Position numbers and translations under genes: made by a program | Source of the DNA: Wagnerdoeblera intermedia | GTDB taxonomy: Bacteria > Pseudomonadota > Alphaproteobacteria > Rhodobacterales > Rhodobacteraceae | NCBI RefSeq assembly: GCF_042647465.1 | Contig: NZ_JBHRVN010000001.1 | Strand: one strand, 5' to 3' | Length of the DNA: 64,000 nt | Shown: one piece after another, positions 53,269-62,028 of the stretch | How the letters are laid out: the number at the start of each line of letters is the position of its first letter | How positions within the stretch are numbered: the stretch's first letter is position 1 | Notes under the pieces: generated by a model | Told to the model about the DNA's origin: nothing | Database searches by the model: none | What the model saw: only the letters and a program-made list of their open reading frames with translations

Positions 53269-56157
53269 CTATGCGGCCATGCGTTCAAAATCGATCCGCT
53301 TATCCAGATCGACCTCGAAGCGGCCATAAGGGTTGATGTGCAGGTAGATGAGCGGGGACAGGCCGCGATAATCTTCCGGTGACAAGCGTGCGGCCACGTC
53401 GGGATTGCGCAAGATAGACTGCACCATCCTCGTGTTCACATAGACCAGCGATGACTGCAGAAGGTGCAGCGCATGGGCGGCAGTTTCCTGATCCCGTACG
53501 CGGTTGGTGGCAATCTCACCACCTTTGCCAAAGAACACAAAGCTGTTGGCGCTATTCCAGTTCCCCACGACATTCAGCCCTTCGTGGATTTCCCTGCGGA
53601 AGGCCTCTGAGCGCAGATACCGGCATAGAAAAATCGTCTTGATGGCGCGGCCAAGCTCTGCCAGCGCCTTGTAGGTGGGGTGCATCACGTTGGAACGGGC
53701 GAACCGGCGCAGGATAGCCTCAGGATCAGCAGTGCCGTGTTGCATGGCCGCAGCGTATTTGACCATTTCGTCATACTGACGCTCGATCTCATCCCAATCA
53801 ACGACGCCTGATAGAATTGGCAACAGATTGGGCAGTTGCGCCCGCATACCCGTACTCGGAAGGGCCAGTTTCTGTCGCGCGATAGCCTTGAGACGCGGTG
53901 CAAGCTCGAAGCCCAGAAGGTGGCAGAAGGCAAAGCCGACTGCGCTTTGGCCATGGCTGTCGACATAGTGCCTCTGGATTTCCATATCCGTGCAATGTCG
54001 CAGGACGCCTTCGATCATGGCTGCGACTTCAGAGGATGAGCAACGCTTCAGTTGCGAATAGATGCAGGTCGCTTGGCGCTCGACATGCCAGTAGATCATG
54101 ACACCCCGCCCGCCATAGCGCGCGTGCCATTCGGTCATCAGGTTACGATCCCAAGCTCCGAACTTGGTGGAATCTCCCGCACAAGTCGTCCCCGGCATGC
54201 CCCAGACCTCTGGGTTACGGATCGCAAGCGTTGCATTGGCAACCTGCGCGCAAGCCGCTTTCAGGGAGGCCGGATCAATATACCGCCTCCGAATGTGCAG
54301 AAGTTCATCATAACTGACATCGGATGAGCCTGATGCCACCCGTTTCAGGCCCGCATTCGTTCCCAACCCATAAAGGCACAGCAGCAGGCGTTGATCTCGA
54401 ACGGCTGACGGCAATGCTTCCCGGCTGGCCGAGGTCTGAAAGCTTCCCAGAAACCCGGTATCCAGCGCCGTTTCCTTCAGCACATCGAGCAGCCCCGTCA
54501 TGGGCCAGACCCGAGCGACTTCGCTTTTCAGCGCAGCCAAGCCGGGAGGCTCAGGAACTGGAGCCAGCGGGGTAACTGAAATCCGGTTTTCCCCACTCCA
54601 CCGCAGGCGCACCTTATCATTGTCAGGCAACCTCGCATTCAGCAGGAAAAGTTCCTGCTCCAGGTCAGCCTTCACGCGTGCTACGAAGCCCTTGGAATCC
54701 TGCGGCAGCCTCAGATCCGCGTAATAGTCATCTCGTCGTTCCGCAAAGTCCCCCGGCAGATCATCATCCGGATTGCGGTACCGGTCCGCGCCCTCAATCC
54801 AGATTTCTTTGGCACGGATGCGTTCCCGCAGTTGCGTCAGCACACAGAGCTCAAAGGACACAACATTGACCCGGCCGTTCTCCTCAATGACTGTGTTGCG
54901 CCATTTCCCGGGGAGAATCCCTGCTGGAGTATCATCTTCAGAAACCACCCGACGACCAGCTTCCGCAAATCGGATAATCTGATCCAAGGCGGATAATATC
55001 GGATGCCACATTGCGTTGTTCGACCGAAATCGCAAAGCCCGGAGCAACGGTGGCAACATGCGGCGGTAGTGGCTGGCATATGAGTTGCGCATGGTTTGTT
55101 GGATGCGCGTGTCCAAGGTACCCTTGGCGCGATGTGCGTCAATGACTGCCCGGAGCTTACCCGCTCCGGCGATAGGGAAGATAACGTCTTCAATCCGGCC
55201 CTCGGGATGATCCAACGCGGCCATGGCGATCTCGACAAGCAACCGTTCCTTGCCGTGAACCGCGCCCATATCAGCCGCGATGCCCTGAATGACCTTGCGG
55301 CGCGATCGTGTTCCCAGACGATGAACCACCTCTAAAAGCAAATCAATGAGGCCGTCGATCAGCTGCGAGCGGCGATGCATCAGGTAGACCGCAAGAAGTC
55401 CGAGGCGCTTCTCGGGGGCATGGCGGCGCATTTCCGAGGCGGTTTTACCTTCTACCTGACGCGCAAGCCGCGCAATCCATCCCCGCTCAACCCTATCAAG
55501 AACAGCCATTGGTAGATCGAGGCCATCGACAAAGGACACCTTCCTAGCTGCCAGCAACACGCTTTCCAGCGTTGCCGCGCCCACATCATCCTTCAGTCGC
55601 TGAAACCCCGTATTGGCTAAAGGCTCCAAGAGCACCCATTCCAGTTGCTCAATGGTTTCGGCGTGGAGCAGCGCACCTACACGCATCAGAAAACCATCGC
55701 GAAAATCCCGGCGGGCAGCGCGGGCAAGGCGTTCCATGATCTTGTCTGACGGGACAAAAAGGCCCATCTGCCGCGTCTGGTCAAAACCACGTTCGATCCA
55801 GCCTGCTAAGTTCAGGTCCTGCCCACCAAGCTGCTCAATCATCCAGGCCTGGAGGTTGGCGCGGTCACGATCAGAAGCTCGACGAAATCCAAGGAAATCG
55901 AGAATGCCCGCACGTTGCCGCCGCGCGGTATCACTGGAAAATGAGTAGGAAAGATCGTCTGTTGCCCCAATCTGATCCGCAACGTACGCGATCACATCAG
56001 GGTCAAGATCACTGCGGTCGGCAGGAAACCGTGCATGTTGGCGAAAAAAGACGAGCTGGCATGCAATCGCTACCCGAGACTTCGCCCCAAACCGATTGAG
56101 AAATTCAAAATCGGAATACGAAAGCCCCCACACCGTGGCAAATGCTTGCTCTGTCAT
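53269..56157 (-). CDS. tnpA: Tn3-family transposase
   Basis: About 962 residues from the ATG at 56157 (MTEQAFATVWGLSYSDFEFL); a longer frame to 56181 is possible. The N-terminal DNA-binding part (QLVFFRQHARFPADRSDLDP) is DUF4158-like. The catalytic DDE part contains CAGDSTKFGAWDRNLMTEWH with the first aspartate, YVDSHGQSAVGFAFCHLLGF with the second, and NVVGNWNSANSFVFFGKGGE with the glutamate. Length and motifs are normal, so it is probably active. Confidence 0.95.
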   Translation of the reverse strand: MTEQAFATVWGLSYSDFEFLNRFGAKSRVAIACQLVFFRQHARFPADRSDLDPDVIAYVADQIGATDDLSYSFSSDTARRQRAGILDFLGFRRASDRDRANLQAWMIEQLGGQDLNLAGWIERGFDQTRQMGLFVPSDKIMERLARAARRDFRDGFLMRVGALLHAETIEQLEWVLLEPLANTGFQRLKDDVGAATLESVLLAARKVSFVDGLDLPMAVLDRVERGWIARLARQVEGKTASEMRRHAPEKRLGLLAVYLMHRRSQLIDGLIDLLLEVVHRLGTRSRRKVIQGIAADMGAVHGKERLLVEIAMAALDHPEGRIEDVIFPIAGAGKLRAVIDAHRAKGTLDTRIQQTMRNSYASHYRRMLPPLLRALRFRSNNAMWHPILSALDQIIRFAEAGRRVVSEDDTPAGILPGKWRNTVIEENGRVNVVSFELCVLTQLRERIRAKEIWIEGADRYRNPDDDLPGDFAERRDDYYADLRLPQDSKGFVARVKADLEQELFLLNARLPDNDKVRLRWSGENRISVTPLAPVPEPPGLAALKSEVARVWPMTGLLDVLKETALDTGFLGSFQTSASREALPSAVRDQRLLLCLYGLGTNAGLKRVASGSSDVSYDELLHIRRRYIDPASLKAACAQVANATLAIRNPEVWGMPGTTCAGDSTKFGAWDRNLMTEWHARYGGRGVMIYWHVERQATCIYSQLKRCSSSEVAAMIEGVLRHCTDMEIQRHYVDSHGQSAVGFAFCHLLGFELAPRLKAIARQKLALPSTGMRAQLPNLLPILSGVVDWDEIERQYDEMVKYAAAMQHGTADPEAILRRFARSNVMHPTYKALAELGRAIKTIFLCRYLRSEAFRREIHEGLNVVGNWNSANSFVFFGKGGEIATNRVRDQETAAHALHLLQSSLVYVNTRMVQSILRNPDVAARLSPEDYRGLSPLIYLHINPYGRFEVDLDKRIDFERMAA

Positions 56158-56260
56158 GACACCTCCAGACGCAAGCATCATCCAACATCAGGTCTGGCCG
56201 TCAATCAGCCTTTTGTTCTCAACATGTTCTCTCAAAAGCCCAAATATGCAGCTTCGGGCC

Positions 56261-56320
56261 AGCCGGGCCATCAAGAAAACGCTGGATCGGCTGGTGGAAC
56301 GGATGGAGCGGCGGACGTAG
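56261..56320 (+). pseudogene. C-terminal remnant of a gene cut by the Tn3 element
   Basis: Directly outside the right transposon end an open frame reads SRAIKKTLDRLVERMERRT and stops at 56318-56320. The rest of the gene is not found at the left end, consistent with the missing target duplication. The family cannot be identified from 19 residues. Confidence 0.45.
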
Positions 56321-56328
56321 CGGCTGAT

Positions 56329-56508
56329 TTACCGAAAAGCTCGCAAGATGGTGACAATCAGCAGGACTGCCGCCAAGCCGACGCCCCACCATACCGCTGC
56401 CCTGTTCTTCATTGGTGCTGGGGCCTGGCAATAACCACAACGCGCAGCATCAAAGCGCATTTTGTGACCGCAGCGACATTGGAAGGGGCGGAAGTCTTTG
56501 CCAAGCAT
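56329..56508 (-). CDS. Small zinc-ribbon membrane protein
   Basis: A 59-residue protein with two CxC/CxxC pairs (FQCRCGHKM and RCGYCQAPAP) that make a zinc ribbon, followed by one membrane helix (AVWWGVGLAAVLLIVTIL). The start MLGKDFRPFQ lies 20 bp from the IS5-family element, so upstream sequence or promoter may have been lost. The function is unknown. Confidence 0.6.
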   Translation of the reverse strand: MLGKDFRPFQCRCGHKMRFDAARCGYCQAPAPMKNRAAVWWGVGLAAVLLIVTILRAFR

Positions 56509-56589
56509 CAGCGGGTCTCTGAAAATTAGGTCGTGTTGACAAAAGGGATTCACATCAGGCTTTGAGCATGATTCAATCTGGCATCTGCG

Positions 56590-57021
56590 ATGGAGGCCAG
56601 TTTGGCACGAGACCTTATGTCGGACGAGGAATGGGCGTTCTTTGAGCGCTTCATCCTCGCTGTCCGCGCCCCGAACGGGCGCAAACCCACCAACCACCGC
56701 CTCGTTCTTGATGGAATTTTCTGGATTGCCCGAACCGGGGCGCCATGGCGCGATCTTCCCGGGGAGTTCGGCAAATGGTCGAGCGTCTATCGGCAATTCC
56801 GGCGCTGGACGTTGGCAGGGCTCTGGGAGGACATCATGGAGGCCCTGAACCAGAGCGGATCCGTGCCAAGCGCCCTGCAGATGATCGACAGCACCGTGAT
56901 CCGCGCCCACCATCATGCAGCGGGCGCTAAAGGGGGACGCCGCGACAGGGTTTCGGCCGTTCTCGAGGTGGCTTTACGACCAAGATCCACCTCCTCGTCA
57001 ATGCACACGGGCTTCCCATGA
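56590..57021 (+). CDS. IS5-family transposase, first ORF (copy 1)
   Basis: A 143-residue N-terminal part (MSDEEWAFFERFILAVRAPN, LDGIFWIARTGAPWRDLPGE) with the first catalytic aspartate in ALQMIDSTVIRAHHHAAGAK. Near the end the frame leaves the family sequence; the next frame carries on as GGFTTKIHLLVNAHGLP. Joining them needs a frameshift, as known in IS427-group elements. Its stop overlaps the second ORF by 4 bp. Confidence 0.88.
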   Translation: MEASLARDLMSDEEWAFFERFILAVRAPNGRKPTNHRLVLDGIFWIARTGAPWRDLPGEFGKWSSVYRQFRRWTLAGLWEDIMEALNQSGSVPSALQMIDSTVIRAHHHAAGAKGGRRDRVSAVLEVALRPRSTSSSMHTGFP

Positions 57022-57377
57022 GGACAGAGATTACGCCAGGCCAGACGTCAGACTATCTCGGCTTCGATCTGGTGATGGCGGATAATCTGCCCCGCCCAAG
57101 CGTGCTGCTCGCGGATCGCGGCTACGATTCAGACAAGATCAGAGACGACATGGAGGGGCGCAACGTCCTGCCCGTGATACCGATGCGCAAGTCTCGCAAA
57201 AAGCGGATTGGTGTCGATCGCTCCCTGTATCGCCTGCGTAATCTGGTCGAACGCTGCTTCAACAAACTCAAGAACGCCAGGCGTGTCGCGACCCGCTACG
57301 ACAAGACGGCGGAAAGCTTCCTCGGCTTCATTGACATCACGTCCATCCGTCTCTGGATCCGCCATTTGTCAACATGA
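57018..57377 (+). CDS. IS5-family transposase, second ORF (copy 1)
   Basis: A 119-residue C-terminal part with SVLLADRGYDSDKIRDDME (second aspartate) and RLRNLVERCFNKLKNARRVA (glutamate), ending inside the right terminal repeat. It is made as a fusion with the first ORF by frameshifting, or by reinitiation. Confidence 0.88.
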   Translation: MRTEITPGQTSDYLGFDLVMADNLPRPSVLLADRGYDSDKIRDDMEGRNVLPVIPMRKSRKKRIGVDRSLYRLRNLVERCFNKLKNARRVATRYDKTAESFLGFIDITSIRLWIRHLST

Positions 57378-57382
57378 CCTAG

Positions 57383-57556
57383 GGACCTCACCGGCGGATT
57401 TCCATCAGGGCCAGCGGCAGCAACCACACCGCACAAACAGGCCGGACATATGAAAGCAACCGATCAAACCCGTCCCGACAAAATGCCCTTGCCAAGGGGG
57501 CGTCCACATATGAATCAGAATTCAGACCGGTTGGGAATCCCGAATGTCCACGGGGC
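57383..57556. other. Unassigned piece between the IS and the mgtE fragment
   Basis: About 170 bp that do not resemble mgtE. The mgtE frame is open back to the IS edge here, but the translation (STYESEFRPVGNPECPRG and before) is not family-like. It probably belongs to an earlier mobile element whose other parts are missing. Confidence 0.4.
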
Positions 57557-58705
57557 CTAGACTATCAAGCGCAACTCGCCACGAGCATACCGCGCGCCGA
57601 TCTGGCAGCCATCTTCATGGAGATGAACGCTGACGACCGCGCGGACCTCTACAAGAAGCTGACGGACGAGCAGCGCGAGGTGCTGATGCCAGCGCTCGCA
57701 CAGGCAGAGCGCGAAGACATTAGGCAGCTGGCCGCCTATGAGGAAGGCACGGCCGGCGCAATCATGACGTCGGACTACGCGTCTTTGTCCCCACAGCTCA
57801 ATGCGAAGCAAGCGATTGACGTGCTGCGTCACGAAGCGCCCAACAAGGAAACCATCTACCGGGCCTATGTGGTCGACGGCCAGCGTCACCTTATCGGCTC
57901 GGTCAGGCTTCAAGACCTCATCACCGCACATGGGAGCATCAAGGTCGCCGATCTGATCGAGCGCAATACCCATGCGATCCCCGTTGACGCCGATGTGGAG
58001 GCCGCCGCTCGCAAGATCGCTCGGTACGACGTGATTGCGCTGCCAGTGATCGACGCGCAGGAGCGGCTGGTCGGCATCATCACCCACGATGATGCGCTGG
58101 ACGTGATGGAAGCGGAGGCGACCGAGGATTTCCAGCGGTTGGGAACCGTCACCAATTTGGATTCGAGCGTTGCGACCGCAACCGTGCCAATGCTCTACCG
58201 GGCGCGCATCGCCTGGCTGATGCTACTCGTCTTCGGCAACATCTTTTCAGGGGCAGGCATAGCCCATTTCGAAGACACTATCGCCGCACATCTGACGCTG
58301 ATGTTTTTTCTCCCGATTTTGATCGCTTCGGGCGGCAATGCCGGCTCGCAATCCGCCACCTTGATGGTGCGCGCGCTGGCGACCGGCGATATTCGCATTT
58401 CCGACTGGGGCCGTGTTCTGGGCCGCGAGCTGGTGGTGGCGATACTTCTGGGTCTCAGCATGGCGGCGGCCATCGCCGTTATTGGCGTCTTTCGTGGCGG
58501 CCCCGACATTGCGATCGTGATTGCGCTGTCGATGGTGGTGATCGTCATCGTCGGCAGCATGATCGGCATGCTGCTGCCCTTCATCCTCAGTCGCTTCAAT
58601 ATGGATCCGGCCACTGCCAGCACGCCACTGGTGACCTCGATCGCCGACGCAACCGGCGTTCTGGTCTATTTTTCGATTGCAAAAGCAATACTTTCGCTTC
58701 CTTGA
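57557..58705 (+). pseudogene. mgtE: Magnesium transporter MgtE, 5'-truncated
   Basis: From about 57557 the sequence encodes LDYQAQLATSIPRADLAAIF (second half of the MgtE N domain), two CBS domains (GTAGAIMTSDYASLSPQLNA; VIDAQERLVGIITHDDALDV) and a five-helix channel domain with FLPILIASGGNAGSQSATLM and the pore-lining acidic residues. About 60-70 N-terminal residues and the native start are lost. ATG codons at 57608 or 57617 could still start a shortened protein of about 360 residues with intact CBS and channel parts, but the regulatory N domain would be damaged. Confidence 0.85.
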
Positions 58706-58748
58706 GCAAAATTTCTGGAATCACTGGTCGCGAGAAGGTGCTTTCCGC

Positions 58749-58904
58749 ATGCGCACCATCTATGCTGCTGCCGCAAAGGCCTATGGCGTTGTCGACAAGA
58801 TCGCGGCACGAGGGCTGGCGAGCGGTGCCCGTGTAATGGGCGTACGGCGCGATATTCCAAGAAAGGGTGAGCTGGCAGCGGCTCTACGCTATCCATTATA
58901 CTAA
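58749..58904 (+). CDS. Small ORF of unknown function
   Basis: A 51-residue frame (MRTIYAAAAKAYGVVDKIAA to ALRYPLY) between mgtE and the universal stress gene. It is basic and has no known match. The space is otherwise empty; coding status is uncertain. Confidence 0.3.
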   Translation: MRTIYAAAAKAYGVVDKIAARGLASGARVMGVRRDIPRKGELAAALRYPLY

Positions 58905-58959
58905 CAGCGGGAGGAGCCCACACCGCTTTGCTCCTCCCCGACATATCAGGAGATCCGGC

Positions 58960-59844
58960 GTGACGATCAAAACAATCATTGCAGCGATCGCCCTCGAAAA
59001 TGATGAGCAGCAGCTAGCGCGCCGCGCCATTCGGCTTGCAACCGACCACGGGGCCAAGCTCGTGCTGGCTCATGCGATCGAGAGCCTTCCGGAATCCGAT
59101 CCTAATCTTCCGCCTCCAGCCAAAAAGGAAGCAATCTCAAACGTGCTGGAATCAGAGGCTTTCGCATCACTCAAGCAGATGGCCGAGAGCGCGGCGGTTC
59201 AGGCAGAAATCGAGGTGGAGTGCGGCAAAGCCGACCAGTTTATCGAGCGCCTGATACGCGATCACGCTGCCGATCTGCTGGTCATCGGGCCAGGAAAGCC
59301 TCAAAACCGGCGCGAAAAAATATTCGGCTCGACCGCCGACCGGGTCGTGCGCGCCGGCTTATGTCCAATCGTGGTCGTCAAGCGCGTAACTGACGATCCA
59401 TACCAGCGTGTGATCGCTGCCATTGACTTCTCGCCAATGTCGTTTGCAGCAGCGCAGGCTGCGACGCAAATAGCCCCGTCGGCGAAAATTGAGTTGATAC
59501 ACGCTTTCGAAATCCCGCTTACGTTCGAGCAGGCCATGCTGAAAGTGGGAACCTCTCAGGCCGAGCTTGACCGATATCGTCAAGCCAAAGCACAGTCTGC
59601 CTACGTAGAATTGCACTCCATCCGTGCAGATCTAGCTGTGGCAGGCAAAATCCGTGTCGTTCGGGGCGATCCCACTACCGCGCTGGTTCGGCTCGCAAGG
59701 AGCGGAAAAGCAGACCTTGTCGCGCTTGGTATTCAGGGAAAGAACGCGATATCCCAGTTGATTTTGGGCAGTGTCGCGCGCCGCGTGCTCGCGGCTTCCT
59801 CGTGTGATGTACTTCTGTCAGGTGGCGCCATCTCGAGGGATTGA
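58960..59844 (+). CDS. Universal stress protein with two tandem UspA domains
   Basis: A 294-residue protein starting at GTG 58960 with CAGGAG upstream. Each half begins with a hydrophobic strand (TIKTIIAAIALENDEQQLAR; RVIAAIDFSPMSFAAAQAAT) and ends with a nucleotide-binding loop of the G-2x-G-9x-G(S/T) type (GPGKPQNRREKIFGST; GIQGKNAISQLILGSV). It follows the mgtE fragment on the same strand. Such proteins aid survival under stress; the specific ligand is unknown. Confidence 0.9.
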   Translation: MTIKTIIAAIALENDEQQLARRAIRLATDHGAKLVLAHAIESLPESDPNLPPPAKKEAISNVLESEAFASLKQMAESAAVQAEIEVECGKADQFIERLIRDHAADLLVIGPGKPQNRREKIFGSTADRVVRAGLCPIVVVKRVTDDPYQRVIAAIDFSPMSFAAAQAATQIAPSAKIELIHAFEIPLTFEQAMLKVGTSQAELDRYRQAKAQSAYVELHSIRADLAVAGKIRVVRGDPTTALVRLARSGKADLVALGIQGKNAISQLILGSVARRVLAASSCDVLLSGGAISRD

Positions 59845-59896
59845 CGAAGCATGGCGCACGGACGAAGGCTTATGTGTCTCTGGCCTGCTACATTAG

Positions 59897-59932
59897 CCCC
59901 ATCGCAGCTCCCGGCCAGGAGTCGCGATGGGG
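59897..59932. repeat. Stem-loop upstream of the IS110 remnant
   Basis: CCCCATCGC and GCGATGGGG form a 9-bp stem with a smaller GCTCC/GGAG stem inside. It lies about 135 bp upstream of the IS110-type gene, where IS110-group elements encode their bridge RNA. It could also be the terminator of the usp gene, but there is no T-tract. Confidence 0.4.
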
Positions 59933-60065
59933 TAGGATACAGCGCTGAACACCTTGTGGCATGACCACGATCGCTAGCAGGCTGATCCTGCCTCTCTTCA
60001 CCGTCTCGAACAGTTGACGGCGGCCCGTTTTGCGGGACCGCGAAGTATAAGGAAGAGAGAGTGAT

Positions 60066-60744
60066 ATGATACCAGCAGCAACCGTGATCGGCATAGATGT
60101 TTCCCGCGATTGGCTCGACGGCTTTTGTGTGCAGAGCGGGCGGCGGCTCCGCCTGCCCAACACCGCAGCAGGCCATGCACAACTTCTCGCGCAGCTCGAA
60201 GATCTGGCCCAGCCCGTGCGGGTCGGATTTGAGGGCCGGGAGGATCAGAAAACGATCCGGGGGATCGTTTTCCCGAACGGCGGGCGGTCAGGAATGGGTT
60301 CTGTGGTCCACGCTTGTCGCCGCTGGCGTGGAGGCGGTGCAACTCCCACCAGCACAGATCAAGGCCTTTGCCCTTTCACGGGGCACACGGGCAAAGACCG
60401 ACCGGATCGATGCTGAGCTCATCGCACGGTTCATGCTGTTCAGGCCTGAAGTCGGGAGGAAATTGCCGGGAGAGAACCTGCGTGTTCTCAGAGCCTTAAC
60501 GACACGCAGGGCCCAAGTGGTCGAAATGCGTAAACGGCTTTCTGCACAGATAGCCGCACGCAGGAAACAAGACATTCGTGCAGATCTTGAGGATATGGAT
60601 GCCAACCTCCTGGCAATGCTCGACGCTCAGGTCGGTGAACTTGAGCAGAGCAGCAGTAGCGCATGCTGTATGCGGTGCAGGCTGTTTGAGCTGTCAGCGC
60701 GACGCGGTCGGGACAACACAAGCACAAAGCGCCCACTCAGGTAA
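60066..60744 (+). pseudogene. IS110-family transposase remnant
   Basis: The N-terminal fragment (60066 to about 60236) reads VIGIDVSRDWLDGFCVQSGR with the first aspartate and RVGFEG. The next fragment (from about 60283) reads GGQEWVLWSTLVAAGVEAVQ, RAKTDRIDAELIARFMLF and stays IS110-like to about 60650, then diverges. Between them about 45 bp containing a perfect hairpin are inserted and shift the frame. About 100 C-terminal residues, including the catalytic serine, are missing. It is inactive. Confidence 0.88.
60248..60272. repeat. Palindromic insert inside the IS110 remnant
   Basis: GAAAACGATCC and GGATCGTTTTC form a perfect 11-bp stem with a 3-nt G loop. The stem sits in an about 45-bp stretch absent from the expected IS110 reading frame, so it looks like a REP- or MITE-like insertion. 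Confidence 0.6.
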
Positions 60745-60919
60745 TCTTAACGACACCTGAAGTATTGTGCTCATTATTGACATATTACGATCATTGTACA
60801 CGTTCTTTTGCTAAGCCGATAATTTACTATTATCAGGACTTCCTCAGTCAGATCCGATTATGCTCAAAGCCTGCCATGCTATGCGCATTGCGGAGCTGGC
60901 CCGCCTGAAAAAGCGGGCT

Positions 60920-61222
60920 CTATCGTGATAGATGCGCGGCCTTGCGCAGTGCCTCATTCATGCGCGATTGCCAGCCCTGTCCGGAGGCTTTGAATGCTTC
61001 GAGCACATCCGCATCCAGACGCAGAGAGACCGCAATTTTGGGTTTTGCAAGCTTCGGCCGGCCAAGGCTCTTCCGAGCGCTCTCTGCCAGGGCAGGAAAC
61101 ACCTCTGAAAAGGCTTTGGCGTTCTTCAGGTCTTCTGCCTCCAGCTCCGGGCTCTCCACGGCGTCCCAGTCCGTCCGGCTGTAGCCATTCTGTGCAGCGT
61201 GCTTTGGATCAAATTCCCTCAT
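60920..61222 (-). CDS. brnA: BrnA-family antitoxin
   Basis: A 100-residue protein with a linker-rich N-terminus (MREFDPKHAAQNGYSRTDWD) and a C-terminal ribbon-helix-helix (KIAVSLRLDADVLEAFKASG followed by GWQSRMNEALRKA). BrnA neutralises BrnT and represses the operon. The start overlaps the brnT end by 14 bp on the minus strand. Confidence 0.9.
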   Translation of the reverse strand: MREFDPKHAAQNGYSRTDWDAVESPELEAEDLKNAKAFSEVFPALAESARKSLGRPKLAKPKIAVSLRLDADVLEAFKASGQGWQSRMNEALRKAAHLSR

Positions 61223-61463
61223 GGAACTCCCTCTCCTTTTTACCCGCCGGTCGCATCGAGATGATGGAAAGCCCCTGGCTGCCCAAGGCGGCAAAGACAA
61301 CCGCGATGGTCCCATCTGCAAAGCGGCCGATTGCCATAAAGCGGCGGTCTCGGGTTTCGACCACCTGTGCCGCCAGAAAGAAGGAAACTGTCAGGTCCGC
61401 GAAATCCAGACCATGTTTGGCGATATTTGCCTGACGCTTCGGCTCATCCCAAACGATCTGCAT
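61209..61463 (-). CDS. brnT: BrnT-family ribonuclease toxin
   Basis: An 84-residue RelE-fold toxin (VWDEPKRQANIAKHGLDFAD, ETRDRRFMAIGRFADGTIAV, LSIISMRPAGKKEREFHEG). The family's Lys/Arg and His/Arg catalytic positions (KHGLDF, RRF, SMRPA) are visible. The start MQIVWDEPKR was preferred over an upstream ATG at 61478. Order brnT-brnA is standard. A long palindrome lies directly upstream. Confidence 0.92.
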   Translation of the reverse strand: MQIVWDEPKRQANIAKHGLDFADLTVSFFLAAQVVETRDRRFMAIGRFADGTIAVVFAALGSQGLSIISMRPAGKKEREFHEGI

Positions 61464-61481
61464 AGATTCCTCTTCCAAGAC

Positions 61482-61534
61482 TTATCGTATATACATAAAG
61501 ATGACAGATGTCAATCTTTTTGTATATACGATAA
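61482..61534. promoter_or_regulatory. Palindromic operator of the brnTA promoter
   Basis: Perfect 14-bp arms TTATCGTATATACA (61482-61495) and TGTATATACGATAA (61521-61534) flank a centre that is itself symmetrical (AAAGAT-GACAGATGTC-AATCTTT). It covers the brnT promoter area, the expected site for BrnA or BrnTA binding. Confidence 0.75.
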
Positions 61535-61967
61535 ATGATCAGTACCCCAATGCGTGGGGTTAGATGTGCAAAAGGCCAGGCGGCGTGCGCGTTACGCCCC
61601 CCCCCCATCATCCCGCGCTGTAATACGTGGCCTCAGGCATCGTGTCGCACAGATGGGAGGCTCACATAACCCTGACTGTAGATCTCGAGGGCGGTCTGAA
61701 AGAATCTATAGATGACGTTCTCGTCCATCCCGTTCTGCTGAGCTGCAAGGGCAAAGGCCGCGATCAGCTTTGCGACCTCGGGGGAAAACCCCGTCATATC
61801 ATCGTTTTCCAGCATCCGTGTTCCCCGGCTCAGATAAAAATGTTCTGCCGATGGCGCAACTTCAGGCTATCTGTAAGATGGTGAGAAAGGCTTTGGAAGC
61901 ACCACAAGGTGGTATATTCCTTACCCTATACTTTTGAATAATTACGCTGTCCGAAATTATCCTCTTA
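61535..61967. other. Region upstream of brnTA with one possible small gene
   Basis: About 430 bp up to the IS427-like copy 2. Apart from the small minus-strand frame listed separately (61633-61815) nothing is recognised; a C9 run lies at about 61599-61607. Confidence 0.4.
61633..61815 (-). CDS. Small hypothetical protein
   Basis: A 60-residue frame (MTGFSPEVAKLIAAFALAAQ, then NGMDENVIYRFFQTALEIYS) of normal composition with helical character. The first residues MLENDD may be part of it or the start may be the next ATG. It has no known match. Confidence 0.4.
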   Translation of the reverse strand: MLENDDMTGFSPEVAKLIAAFALAAQQNGMDENVIYRFFQTALEIYSQGYVSLPSVRHDA

Positions 61968-62028
61968 GGTCATGTTGACAAAAGGGATTCACACCGAGCC
62001 TGGAGCGTGATTCAAGCTGGTATCTGCG

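Larger units (their letters stand above)
51402..56260. mobile_element. Tn3-family transposon with passenger genes
   Basis: A 4,859-bp element bounded by inverted repeats of about 36 bp with 28 perfect terminal bases (first bases GGCCCGAAGCTGCATATTTG). All five genes run on the minus strand: transposase, a pRiA4b-ORF3-like protein, then after a res-like region the resolvase and a hypothetical protein. The 5-bp flanks (CAAAG and AGCCG) differ, so the usual Tn3 target duplication is missing. The ends do not start with the usual GGGG of the family. Confidence 0.9.
56529..57379. mobile_element. IS5-family (IS427-like) element, copy 1
   Basis: An 851-bp element with inverted ends GGT(C)(G/A)TGTTGACAAA and a TA duplication on both sides (56527-56528, 57380-57381). 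The transposase is split over two overlapping frames. A related but not identical copy lies at 61968-62818 in the same orientation. Confidence 0.9.

Noticed and set aside
56590..57377. Split transposase of the IS427-like copies as pseudogenes
   Set aside because: Both copies are split at the same place with overlapping frames, which is the known two-ORF design of this IS group.
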